Shown here in pieces: positions 1 to 6,125 of a stretch of 9,722 nucleotides of DNA. The notes beneath the pieces were generated by a model that did not search any database, was not told the origin of the DNA, and worked only from the letters and a program-made list of their open reading frames with translations. Every line of letters begins with the position of its first letter. Position 1 is the first letter of the stretch. Location: contig JAGXLK010000050.1 of the NCBI GenBank assembly GCA_018334735.1, positions 1 to 9,722 on the forward strand. Reading direction: 5' to 3'. A program made the position numbers and the translations under genes. The stretch is from Planctomycetota bacterium. Its GTDB lineage: Bacteria; Planctomycetota; Brocadiia; SM23-32.

Positions 1-266
1 AAAGTGCCCCGCAAATACTGCCATTGGGTGCAGACTTTTTTAGCCCGCATTTCTCACGAACCTGAAGGTATAATTATTATAAACGGCAGCCAGAAAGACT
101 TTGCACTATATTTCGCATCTGATCTCAGTACACAGTGCGTAATCTGAGTCTATAAACAGCGGTTCGCCCTCCGGAAGCGGGTTTATGCCGGCCACCGACG
201 ATACTGGAATCTGATATCCAAAGGATCCGGCAACCGCTCTGCCACAGGCGAGGTACCATGGACAGT
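1..266. other. Upstream intergenic region, no supported gene
   Basis: No convincing gene is seen here. One + frame is open from the window edge to a TGA at about 145 (47 codons). It has no recognisable motif, so it could be the tail of an upstream gene or chance. On the - strand an ATG near position 50 opens a frame running off the left edge (begins MRAKKV), too short to identify. Positions 69-81 form a symmetric AT-rich element, TATAAT-T-ATTATA, which reads as a -10-like hexamer on both strands, but neither strand has a good -35 box. A CTCAG/CTGAG inverted repeat with a 15-nt loop lies near 125-150. Confidence 0.4.
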
Positions 267-295
267 TTTACCGCAGGAGCCGGCCGGGTTATAAT
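267..295 (+). promoter_or_regulatory. Predicted sigma-70-type promoter of the dehydrogenase gene
   Basis: A perfect TATAAT -10 box is at 290-295. TTTACC at 267-272 is a 4-of-6 match to TTGACA at the ideal 17-bp spacing. The expected transcript start near 302 would leave a leader of about 38 nt. That leader begins almost at once with a small perfect stem-loop, AGGGG-tct-CCCCT at 305-317, followed by the GGAG ribosome binding site at 331-334. Prediction from sequence only. Confidence 0.6.
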
Positions 296-339
296 GCTCT
301 CATGAGGGGTCTCCCCTGCCACAAGACACTGGAGCTAAC

Positions 340-1650
340 ATGGGAATACAAACATTAGGCGTAAGGATTTACGGTAAAGAGGATCTGAGACTTGAGAAAT
401 TCGAACTCCCTGAACCAAAAGATGATGAAATCATAGCCGAAGTGATCTCCAACAGTATCTGCATGTCTTCGCACAAAGCAGCGGAACAGGGGGAGGATCA
501 TAAACGCGTGCCCGATGATGTCGCGGAAAATCCCACTTTAATCGGCCACGAATTCTCGGGGCGACTCCTGAAAATCGGAGACAAATGGGCGGACCGTTTC
601 GAACCCGGGCAAAAATTTGGGATCCAACCGGCGCTCAATTACAAAGGCTCACTCGACGCGCCTGGTTATTCCTACCAGTGGATCGCCGGCAACACTCAGA
701 AAATCATCATCCCTCAGGAAGTTATGCTGATGGACTGTCTCCTTCCCTATAAAGGTGATGCCTTTTTCAAAGCCTCTTTGTCGGAACCTATGTCCTGTCT
801 CATTGGAGCTTTTCGCGCCCAATGGCATTACGCCGAACCCGGCAAATACGAACACGAATTCGGGATCAAAGAAGGCGGACACTGCGCCCTGTTGGCCGCC
901 GCCGGGCCAATGGGACAGGGGGCAATAGATGTCGCTCTGCACGCCGACAGACAACCGGCGAAATTGTTGGTAACTGACATCGATCCGGATCGATTGGCGC
1001 GCGCCAAACAACTATTCCCCGAAAAAGAGGCCGCTTCTCAGGGCGTCGAGCTTGTTTTTCTGAACCCCGCTGAATTGCCCGAAGGACAAGATCAACTCGT
1101 CGACTACGTGCGCGATTTCACCGATGGAGAAATGATGGATGACGTCTTCGTGTTCTTCCCCCATCCAGGGGTGATCGCACAGGGAGATAGTTTACTGGCG
1201 CGTGACGGATGCCTGAATTTCTTCGCCGGCCCGCAGGAAAAAGATTTCAGCGCCCCTATTAACTTCTACGACGTCCATTACGAACGCCACCATATCGTCG
1301 GTACAAGCGGGGGAAATACTGAAGATATGCGCATCGCCCTCCACCTCATGGGAGAGAATCGGGTCAATCCCGCCGGAATGATCACTCACGTTGGCGGCCT
1401 GAATTGTGTGCCACAAACAATTCTGGATCTGCCGGATATCCCGGGCGGCAAAAAGCTTATCTACACTCACGTGCGCATGCCGCTGAGGGCAATTGATGAG
1501 TTCGAGGATGCTGCCGAAGAAGCCGATGAGCCCCTGAAAAGTGTCTTCAGCGAGCTGGCAAAAATCTGCGAGAAAAAGGGCGGGCTCTGGTGCACCGAAG
1601 CCGAGGATTTCCTGCTGAGCTGCGAAGATATTCGACTGGAAGATGTCTGA
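340..1650 (+). CDS. Medium-chain (zinc-type) alcohol dehydrogenase family, L-sorbose-1-phosphate reductase-like
   Basis: This is a 436-residue protein of the zinc-binding alcohol dehydrogenase superfamily (COG1063-like). The ATG has GGAG five bases upstream. The N-terminal GroES-like domain carries Cys41, the GHE motif at 69-71 and an acidic SEP motif at 148-150, in the order of the family's catalytic zinc ligands. The residues after Cys41 are MSSHK rather than the usual GTD.H. The cluster of four cysteines that binds structural zinc in classical ADHs is absent. The Rossmann domain begins near 182 with AAAGPMGQGA (186-195), and the acidic TDIDPD at 212-217 suggests NAD(H) preference. Overall layout and length fit the SorE-like branch, which reduces L-sorbose 1-phosphate to glucitol 6-phosphate. 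The true substrate is not visible from sequence, and no sorbose transport or PTS genes lie beside it. It has its own promoter and is separated from mnmE by 159 bp, so it is probably monocistronic or loosely linked. Confidence 0.82.
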   Translation: MGIQTLGVRIYGKEDLRLEKFELPEPKDDEIIAEVISNSICMSSHKAAEQGEDHKRVPDDVAENPTLIGHEFSGRLLKIGDKWADRFEPGQKFGIQPALNYKGSLDAPGYSYQWIAGNTQKIIIPQEVMLMDCLLPYKGDAFFKASLSEPMSCLIGAFRAQWHYAEPGKYEHEFGIKEGGHCALLAAAGPMGQGAIDVALHADRQPAKLLVTDIDPDRLARAKQLFPEKEAASQGVELVFLNPAELPEGQDQLVDYVRDFTDGEMMDDVFVFFPHPGVIAQGDSLLARDGCLNFFAGPQEKDFSAPINFYDVHYERHHIVGTSGGNTEDMRIALHLMGENRVNPAGMITHVGGLNCVPQTILDLPDIPGGKKLIYTHVRMPLRAIDEFEDAAEEADEPLKSVFSELAKICEKKGGLWCTEAEDFLLSCEDIRLEDV

Positions 1651-1809
1651 CAGTTCTGGAACCGGGTCCCGCCCGAGTGAAACGCCGGGAAACGCCAATT
1701 GACTTTCCGGCGAACGATACCCCGGTCTGTCATAAATAGTCTCAGCGTATGGCTGATTGCTTATCAGTGTCCCGGACACCCTTCAATCCTGATTATTCCA
1801 GATCCTGAG
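1651..1809 (+). other. Spacer between dehydrogenase and mnmE
   Basis: This 159-bp gap holds an imperfect inverted repeat, GCCGGGAAA (1684-1692) against TTTCCGGC (1704-1711) with one bulged G and an 11-nt loop. It could form a hairpin downstream of the dehydrogenase stop but has no following T-run. A TTGACT at 1699-1704 resembles a -35 box, but no -10 box sits at proper spacing. No clear mnmE promoter is seen. Confidence 0.35.
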
Positions 1810-3189
1810 ATGTGCGCTAAAGACACCATCATAGCTGTCTCGACACCGCGCGGGTTCGCATTACGGTCGATCATCCGCCTGAGCGGGGAGAAAGCCCTGA
1901 ACATCGCGGAAAACAGCTTCGTCCCGGACGGCACGGGCACCGGCTGGATGCAAACGTATCGGGCAACAACCGGGGATCTTGTGTTCCAGCGTGAGAACCT
2001 TCGCGTTCCGGCGACGATTTACGTTATGAAAGGGCCAAAATCCTATACTCGTGAGGATGTGATAGAATTCCATCTGCCAGGTTCTCCGGCAATTTTGGAT
2101 ATGGTGCTCGACGAGTTTCTGGAGTGGAATGAGGCATTGCGCCTTGCGCGGCCCGGTGAATTTACTCAGCGGGCTTTTCTGAACGGAAGAATCGATCTCA
2201 CCCAGGCCGAGGCCGTCCTGTCCGTTATCCGGGCCCGCAACGAAGCTGAGCTGGTTGCTGCAAACGCAAAACTGGCCGGAAAGGTCAGCGACGAATGCCA
2301 TGAAATTCAGGATCAGATCGGAGAACTCCGGGCCAGAACGGAAGCGGCGCTGGATTTTGCCCAGCACGGTATCGTCCTGATCGGAAAGTCTGAATTCATA
2401 TCCCGATGCGAAGAAATCAGGGAGCGGTTGGAACAACAGCTGAACGAAGGCCGGGGCGAGCTGGCGAGTGACGGACGCGTTCATGTCGTGCTCTGTGGTC
2501 CACCGAACGCAGGCAAATCCAGCCTGCTCAACCGCCTCGCTGAAGACGATGTGGCTCTGGTCCATGAGGTGCCCGGTACCACCCGCGATGCTGTTCAGGG
2601 CGAGACTGAGATCGAAGGGATTTGTTTCTCAATTACAGATACCGCGGGTTTGCGGGATGAGGCCGGGAAACTGGAAGAAGAGGCCGGAAATCGGGCACGC
2701 TCACTTGCGGCCGGAGCGCAATTACTCGTCCTGGTGCTGGACGGGTCGCAGGAACTTCCCCACGACGCCCTTGATCCGGCAAAAGGCACTGACCCAGAAC
2801 GGGTCCTGTGCGTGATTAATAAATGCGACCTTCCGGAGGTCCTTGATGAAAAACCGCTGGAAGACGTGGCGTGGGAGGCGGTTCACGTTTCGGCGCTGAC
2901 CGGGGAAGGGATGGACAAGTTAGAATCGGCTCTGGGCCGGGTTGTGATGCAGGGCCGCCTGGATGCCTCGGCGGCCGACTGTCTTTTCAACGCCCGCCAG
3001 CGCGAGTCGGTTCGCCGTGCGGCGGCTTGTCTGCATGATGCGTCGTCGGCCGTGCAAGGCGGCATGGGGTATGAATTCGCAGCCCTCGACCTGCGCGAGG
3101 CCAACGAAGCATTGGGCGAAGTCACCGGGCAGGTCGAGCCCCAGGATGTTCTTGATCGTGTTTTCAGTCGTTTCTGTATCGGAAAATAA
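1810..3189 (+). CDS. mnmE: tRNA uridine-5-carboxymethylaminomethyl modification GTPase MnmE (TrmE)
   Basis: This is a 459-residue MnmE. With MnmG it installs the (carboxymethyl)aminomethyl group at C5 of the wobble uridine in certain tRNAs, using a folate one-carbon donor; it acts in the cytoplasm. The reading frame is open back to a TTG at 1699, but the family begins at the DTIIAVSTP segment, so the ATG at 1810 is chosen; no strong ribosome binding site precedes it. The N-terminal folate-binding domain includes the hallmark RPGEFTQRAFLNGRIDLTQAEA. The G domain shows G1 GPPNAGKSS (230-238), GTTRD (256-260), DTAG (277-280) and NKCD (337-340). The C-terminus ends in the diagnostic FCIGK (455-459) with the catalytic Cys456. 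Two usually conserved spots differ: the segment after STP reads RGFALRSIIRLSG, and the usual HGG after YT.EDV.E is replaced by LPGSP. The M29 peptidase gene follows after 26 bp, probably co-transcribed. Confidence 0.96.
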   Translation: MCAKDTIIAVSTPRGFALRSIIRLSGEKALNIAENSFVPDGTGTGWMQTYRATTGDLVFQRENLRVPATIYVMKGPKSYTREDVIEFHLPGSPAILDMVLDEFLEWNEALRLARPGEFTQRAFLNGRIDLTQAEAVLSVIRARNEAELVAANAKLAGKVSDECHEIQDQIGELRARTEAALDFAQHGIVLIGKSEFISRCEEIRERLEQQLNEGRGELASDGRVHVVLCGPPNAGKSSLLNRLAEDDVALVHEVPGTTRDAVQGETEIEGICFSITDTAGLRDEAGKLEEEAGNRARSLAAGAQLLVLVLDGSQELPHDALDPAKGTDPERVLCVINKCDLPEVLDEKPLEDVAWEAVHVSALTGEGMDKLESALGRVVMQGRLDASAADCLFNARQRESVRRAAACLHDASSAVQGGMGYEFAALDLREANEALGEVTGQVEPQDVLDRVFSRFCIGK

Positions 3190-3215
3190 GAATCTCTCTG
3201 AAACGGAGTCTCAGG

Positions 3216-4322
3216 ATGGTCTGGAATGCAAATCTTCGGAAATTGGCAAAAGTTCTGGTTCAATACTCAACAAAAGTCGAGACGGGAGACGATGTTGCCA
3301 TTATGGGATCCGATCTCGCCGCGCCGCTTGTGCGTGAGGTTTACCGCGAGGTCCTGATCGCCGGTGGGCATCCTTCGGCCCTGTGCAAGCCGGCGGACCT
3401 TGATTACATTTTTTACCAGAATGCCAGCGAAGAGCAACTCGACCATAAACCGCCTGTTTTCAAGCATATTGCGGAGAACTTCGATGCGGTAATCCGTCTC
3501 GCTGGAGAACCGAACACAAAAGCGTTGAGCGGTGTCGATAGCCAGAAGATCGCATATCGTCAACACGCCACCGAAGAAGTAATGGCGACGTTTATGGAAC
3601 GGGCGGCGGAGGAAAAGCTGAACTGGGTCCTGGCACAGTTTCCGACCCATTCTTGCGCGCAAGATGCTGAGATGTCGCTGACGGGATTCCAGGAATTCTA
3701 TCTCAAAGCCTGCAAACTCAACTCCAAAGACCCGGTATCGGAATGGGAGAAAATGCAGCAGGTACAGGAGACGATAGTCGATTCTCTTGAGGATGTGAGC
3801 AAGATCCATATCCTTTCACAGGATACTGATCTGAGAATGTCGACGGAAGGAAGAAAATGGATCAGCTGTGCCGGGCTGAAAAATTATCCCGACGGTGAAG
3901 TGTTCACCGGACCGGTTGAAGATAGCGCGGAAGGTCATATCAGATTCAATTTTCCGGGCATCTACTGCGGAAAAGAAATCCAGGATATCCGGCTGACGTT
4001 CGAAAACGGAGAAGTCAAAGAAGCGACCGCGGGAAAAGGGCAGGATCTGCTCGAAGATCTGATCGAGACCGATGAAGGAGCCAGCAAGCTGGGAGAACTT
4101 GGCGTGGGGACCAACAATGGGATCCAGCGATTTACCAAAAATATGCTCTTCGACGAGAAGATGGGCGGCACGATCCATCTGGCCCTGGGACGAGGATATC
4201 CAGAGAGCGGAAGCAAAAACGAATCCGGCATCCACTGGGATTTGTTGTGCGATATGAAAAACGAGGGCAAGATCTACGGCGACGAAGAGCTAATCTACGA
4301 GGACGGAAAGTTCAAAATTTGA
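3216..4322 (+). CDS. M29-family metallo-aminopeptidase (thermophilic metalloprotease/AmpS type)
   Basis: This is a 368-residue cytoplasmic exopeptidase of family M29 (AmpS, PepS, aminopeptidase T), which removes N-terminal residues from peptides using a two-metal centre. The N-terminus, LRKLAKVLVQYSTKVETGDDV, is typical of the family. By matching the spacing known for aminopeptidase T, the likely metal ligands and active-site residues are Glu228 (in PDGEVFTGP), Glu294 (in LGELGVGTN), His321 and Tyr328 (in HLALGRGY), and His340 with Asp342 (in SGIHWDL). All six appear to be present. The loop between Tyr328 and His340 is shorter than in aminopeptidase T. No signal peptide is seen. The ATG is preceded by GGAG at 3205-3208 with a 7-base spacer, and the gene starts 26 bp after mnmE, so an mnmE operon is likely. 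The protein is presumably a housekeeping peptide-recycling enzyme. Confidence 0.92.
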   Translation: MVWNANLRKLAKVLVQYSTKVETGDDVAIMGSDLAAPLVREVYREVLIAGGHPSALCKPADLDYIFYQNASEEQLDHKPPVFKHIAENFDAVIRLAGEPNTKALSGVDSQKIAYRQHATEEVMATFMERAAEEKLNWVLAQFPTHSCAQDAEMSLTGFQEFYLKACKLNSKDPVSEWEKMQQVQETIVDSLEDVSKIHILSQDTDLRMSTEGRKWISCAGLKNYPDGEVFTGPVEDSAEGHIRFNFPGIYCGKEIQDIRLTFENGEVKEATAGKGQDLLEDLIETDEGASKLGELGVGTNNGIQRFTKNMLFDEKMGGTIHLALGRGYPESGSKNESGIHWDLLCDMKNEGKIYGDEELIYEDGKFKI

Positions 4323-4370
4323 GAGCGCTCCTGTTGTCCCAAATTCCTTCCCCTGATTTTTTGGCCTATG

Positions 4371-4428
4371 AGCAGACTGGACTTAAGTGCCGCTTCGCGG
4401 CGGCTGGAGTTCAGAATGCGGACAATTG
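4371..4428 (+). repeat. Interspersed hairpin repeat, copy 1
   Basis: The left arm AGCAGACTGGACTT (4371-4384) and right arm GGAGTTCAGAATG (4406-4418) recur at 6073-6121 in the same orientation. The arms pair to form a long hairpin, 4377-4414, of about 17 pairs including G-U wobbles, with one mismatch, one bulge and a TTC loop (GCCGC-ttc-GCGGC at the tip). The copy continues with GACAATTGTC (4421-4430), a perfect 10-bp palindrome whose first half matches GACAGTT in copy 2. It lies between the 3' ends of the convergent peptidase and sialidase-like genes. No T-run follows on either strand, so it resembles a REP-like element more than a simple intrinsic terminator. Confidence 0.75.
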
Positions 4429-4446
4429 TCGGAAAGGCTACGGAAG

Positions 4447-4506
4447 AACGAAATCTCCGAGACTGCCAGCACGGCAGTGGGGCTCGGCGCACGGTGCCCG
4501 TTCGTT
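4447..4506. repeat. Nested inverted repeat beside hairpin repeat copy 1
   Basis: Three complementary pairs nest inside one another: AACGAA (4447-4452) with TTCGTT (4501-4506), CCGAG (4457-4461) with CTCGG (4483-4487), and CTGCC (4463-4467) with GGCAG (4473-4477) around a 5-nt AGCAC loop. On the - strand it starts about 30 nt past the sialidase-like stop codon and may shape the 3' end of that transcript. It has no counterpart at the second repeat copy. Confidence 0.45.
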
Positions 4507-4535
4507 GAAACCAGCCTCCGTCCCCTGACCCGGTT

Positions 4536-5600
4536 CTATCCACCCGCTTTGTTCACAACAATCCGCAGCCGAGAATCGTCCGAAGAAAGTTTTTCGCGGA
4601 GGATATCCTCTTCCCGAAATTGAGCCATAAGAATTTCCTCGGCGCCTCTCCGATCACGATCGTAGATTATGTAGATCAAACTGTCATCCCGTTGCGCTCC
4701 GTCTGGATATGAAACCCCATCGCGTTCGTCGAGCATCAACCCGCCCTCCCAGGATTGCCCTTCATTATCGGAAAGAAACGCCATAAGGTGGCTGCGCCCG
4801 GTCCGGCAGTCGATGGGACCGTGTTTGCACAAAAGCAGATTGCCCGACTCCATTCGCCGAACAAAGAAACGTGAGGTCGGGTGTTCGATCCCAGAAGGTT
4901 CCACCGGGCTCCAAAATCGTCCCCGGTCGTGCGAGACACTTTCACCGATGCCATAAGAAGTGCGGACGAGCATCCAGAGATCGCCGTTTTTCCGTTCCAC
5001 AACCATGTGCTCGTCGCAATTACGGTCCGCTTCCGACGGCACGTTCGCCTTGCCACGCAAATCCCAGGATTTTCCTTTATTGGTTGAAGCATGGACCTGC
5101 GCGCTCCCGTCCTGATGCCAGCGGGCTGTCGGGAGGAGCCAATCACCGGAGGAGAGAACAAGAGGTTTATTCATCATGATTCCATCACAGAGCCGCTGTG
5201 GCTCCGACCACTGGGGATCTTCGTCGTCGGATTTGTCTGTTTTGATGGCCCACACTCCGCTGCGTTCGTCCGTATGGCCCTCGTAACCCTGAGCCCAGAA
5301 AAGCCAGAGTTTTCCCTCGGGATCATGCCACAGGCAGGGGTCAAAGGCTCGCACCGGGCCATCTCCATCGGGATCGACAATCAGTTTTGTGTCGAATTGC
5401 CCTGCCCCTTCAGTTTTTCTCGTCGCGAGCAGGACGTAATTATGATGATCTTCACCTGTCCCTCCACCGTACCATGTTGCCCAGAGGCGGCCTGAGCGCG
5501 AGCATTCTATGCCGGGTATACCCTGGAACTGTCTTCGGGTTTTATCATATTCTTCGTCCGGTGGACCTGTTTTTTCCGGGGGTTTGAGGTAAGCTTCCAT
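4536..5600 (-). CDS. Sialidase-like BNR-repeat protein (six-bladed propeller, BNR_2 type)
   Basis: This is a 354-residue protein with the sialidase (GH33-like) beta-propeller signature. Three Asp-boxes of the S-x-D/N-x-G-x-x-W form are visible: STNKGKSW (172-179), SHDRGRFW (223-230) and SDNEGQSW (277-284). The opening QGIPGIE (26-32) occupies the place of the sialidase RIP motif but lacks its arginine. Other typical segments are RLWATWYGGGTGE (38-50), VRAFDPCLWHDP (83-94), GIMMNKP (140-146) and SYPDG (297-301), the last holding a tyrosine where the family nucleophile may sit. No signal peptide or membrane segment is seen, unlike secreted sialidases, so the protein is predicted to be cytoplasmic. 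Many such proteins occur in PVC bacteria with unproven substrates, so it may be a glycosidase or a related propeller enzyme acting on imported sugars. The start at 5600 has only a weak GGGA upstream. The gene stands alone, bracketed by the two hairpin repeats. Confidence 0.82.
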   Translation of the reverse strand: MEAYLKPPEKTGPPDEEYDKTRRQFQGIPGIECSRSGRLWATWYGGGTGEDHHNYVLLATRKTEGAGQFDTKLIVDPDGDGPVRAFDPCLWHDPEGKLWLFWAQGYEGHTDERSGVWAIKTDKSDDEDPQWSEPQRLCDGIMMNKPLVLSSGDWLLPTARWHQDGSAQVHASTNKGKSWDLRGKANVPSEADRNCDEHMVVERKNGDLWMLVRTSYGIGESVSHDRGRFWSPVEPSGIEHPTSRFFVRRMESGNLLLCKHGPIDCRTGRSHLMAFLSDNEGQSWEGGLMLDERDGVSYPDGAQRDDSLIYIIYDRDRRGAEEILMAQFREEDILREKLSSDDSRLRIVVNKAGG

Positions 5601-5640
5601 TGCAGTATCCCACTTTAAATTCTGGAACCAGAGGCTTATC

Positions 5641-5669
5641 GGTATACCCGAACCGATCTATTCCTGCAA
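5641..5669 (-). promoter_or_regulatory. Possible promoter of the sialidase-like gene, overlapping a palindrome
   Basis: Read on the - strand, TTGCAG (5669-5664) is followed after exactly 17 bp by TATACC (5646-5641), a weak sigma-70-like pair about 40 bp upstream of the start codon. The -10 overlaps the palindrome GGTATACC, itself inside an ATCGG...CCGAT inverted repeat (about 5638-5656), which could be an operator. The putative rplU promoter has the same TTGCAG at the same spacing. This is a tentative prediction. Confidence 0.3.
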
Positions 5670-6072
5670 AGGTGGCGCAGGTTTGCCCGCTGAAAAAAGA
5701 TCCTTCCACCCGACGTGGGGCCGGCTGTTAAATCCGCGCAGCGGGTGATACCGACCGCCATCGCAGGCTAAAGTGATTTGGTTCGCAAATACGGCAACCT
5801 TCGAAGGCCCATGGGCATCCCACCCAACCCCGCCGGTTTACACCGGGGCTATAATGCCAGCGCCCTCTGTTGGGGGACTTTCGGCCCAATGTCCACCGGT
5901 CGTAGATCCGTGCAGCGGACGGAACCCTCAACAGCCACGGATGTGAACCCGTAGGACAGGCAGACAAAAGAAACACTGAACCCGAACGGATAGCACGGGC
6001 TTCGCCCACTCTTTGTTCGACTCACGTCCCGGTTCGCTACCGCTGAGTTGAACTCGAGTTTTCAGCACCACC
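5670..6072. other. Gene-free region dense in short inverted repeats
   Basis: No credible gene lies here. A 93-codon - strand frame at 5728-6009 is rich in Arg, Ser, Trp and Pro, has no family resemblance, and appears to be translated repeat sequence. Structures seen include two abutting perfect palindromes, CCTTCGAAGG (5798-5807) and GCCCATGGGC (5807-5816); CCGGT-ttac-ACCGG (5833-5846), which on the - strand closes a GTAA (GNRA-type) loop; GGGC-ttc-GCCC (5997-6007); and ACGG/CCGT around 5937-5952. A 16-bp motif is repeated with two differences: tagatccgtgcagcgg (5903-5918) and taaatccgcgcagcgg (5729-5744), each preceded by a CCGG-containing segment. Layout and wording resemble the interspersed palindromic repeats seen between genes in PVC genomes. 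This is recollection of style, not a database match. Confidence 0.5.
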
Positions 6073-6121
6073 AGCGGACTGGACTTCGGCCAGAGGCCGG
6101 AGTTCAGAATGTCGACAGTTA
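6073..6121 (+). repeat. Interspersed hairpin repeat, copy 2
   Basis: The left arm AGCGGACTGGACTT (6073-6086) and right arm GGAGTTCAGAATG (6099-6111) match copy 1 at 13 of 14 and 13 of 13 positions. The arms form a hairpin at 6079-6107 in which CTGGACTTCGGCC pairs with GGCCGGAGTTCAG around an AGA loop; the only departures from Watson-Crick pairing are two G-U type wobbles. The interior of the stem differs from copy 1 but stays paired. On the - strand it begins only a few bases after the obg stop codon, so it could mark or protect the obg transcript's 3' end. No T-run follows. Confidence 0.75.
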
Positions 6122-6125
6122 TTCC

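Noticed and set aside
1699..1727. TTGACT at 1699-1704 as the -35 box of an mnmE promoter
   Set aside because: No -10-like hexamer lies 16-18 bp downstream; the nearest AT-rich CATAAA starts 26 bp away.
1699..1809. Longer MnmE with 37 extra N-terminal residues from a TTG
   Set aside because: The family starts at the DTIIAVSTP segment, reached from the ATG at 1810; the extension has no resemblance to MnmE and no ribosome binding site.
4345..4362. Intrinsic terminator of the mnmE-peptidase transcript at the T-run near 4357
   Set aside because: No stable hairpin precedes the T-run; the only nearby palindrome, GAGCGCTC at 4323-4330, has no loop and is too far away.
5728..6009. 93-codon - strand open frame in the gap between obg and the sialidase-like gene
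   Set aside because: Its composition (Arg, Ser, Trp, Pro rich) and the palindromes underneath suggest translated repeat sequence; no ribosome binding site or family motif supports it.
5940..6060. Possible tRNA because of GTTCGACTC and GGTTCGC strings
   Set aside because: No cloverleaf could be assembled: acceptor and anticodon stems do not pair at the needed distances.
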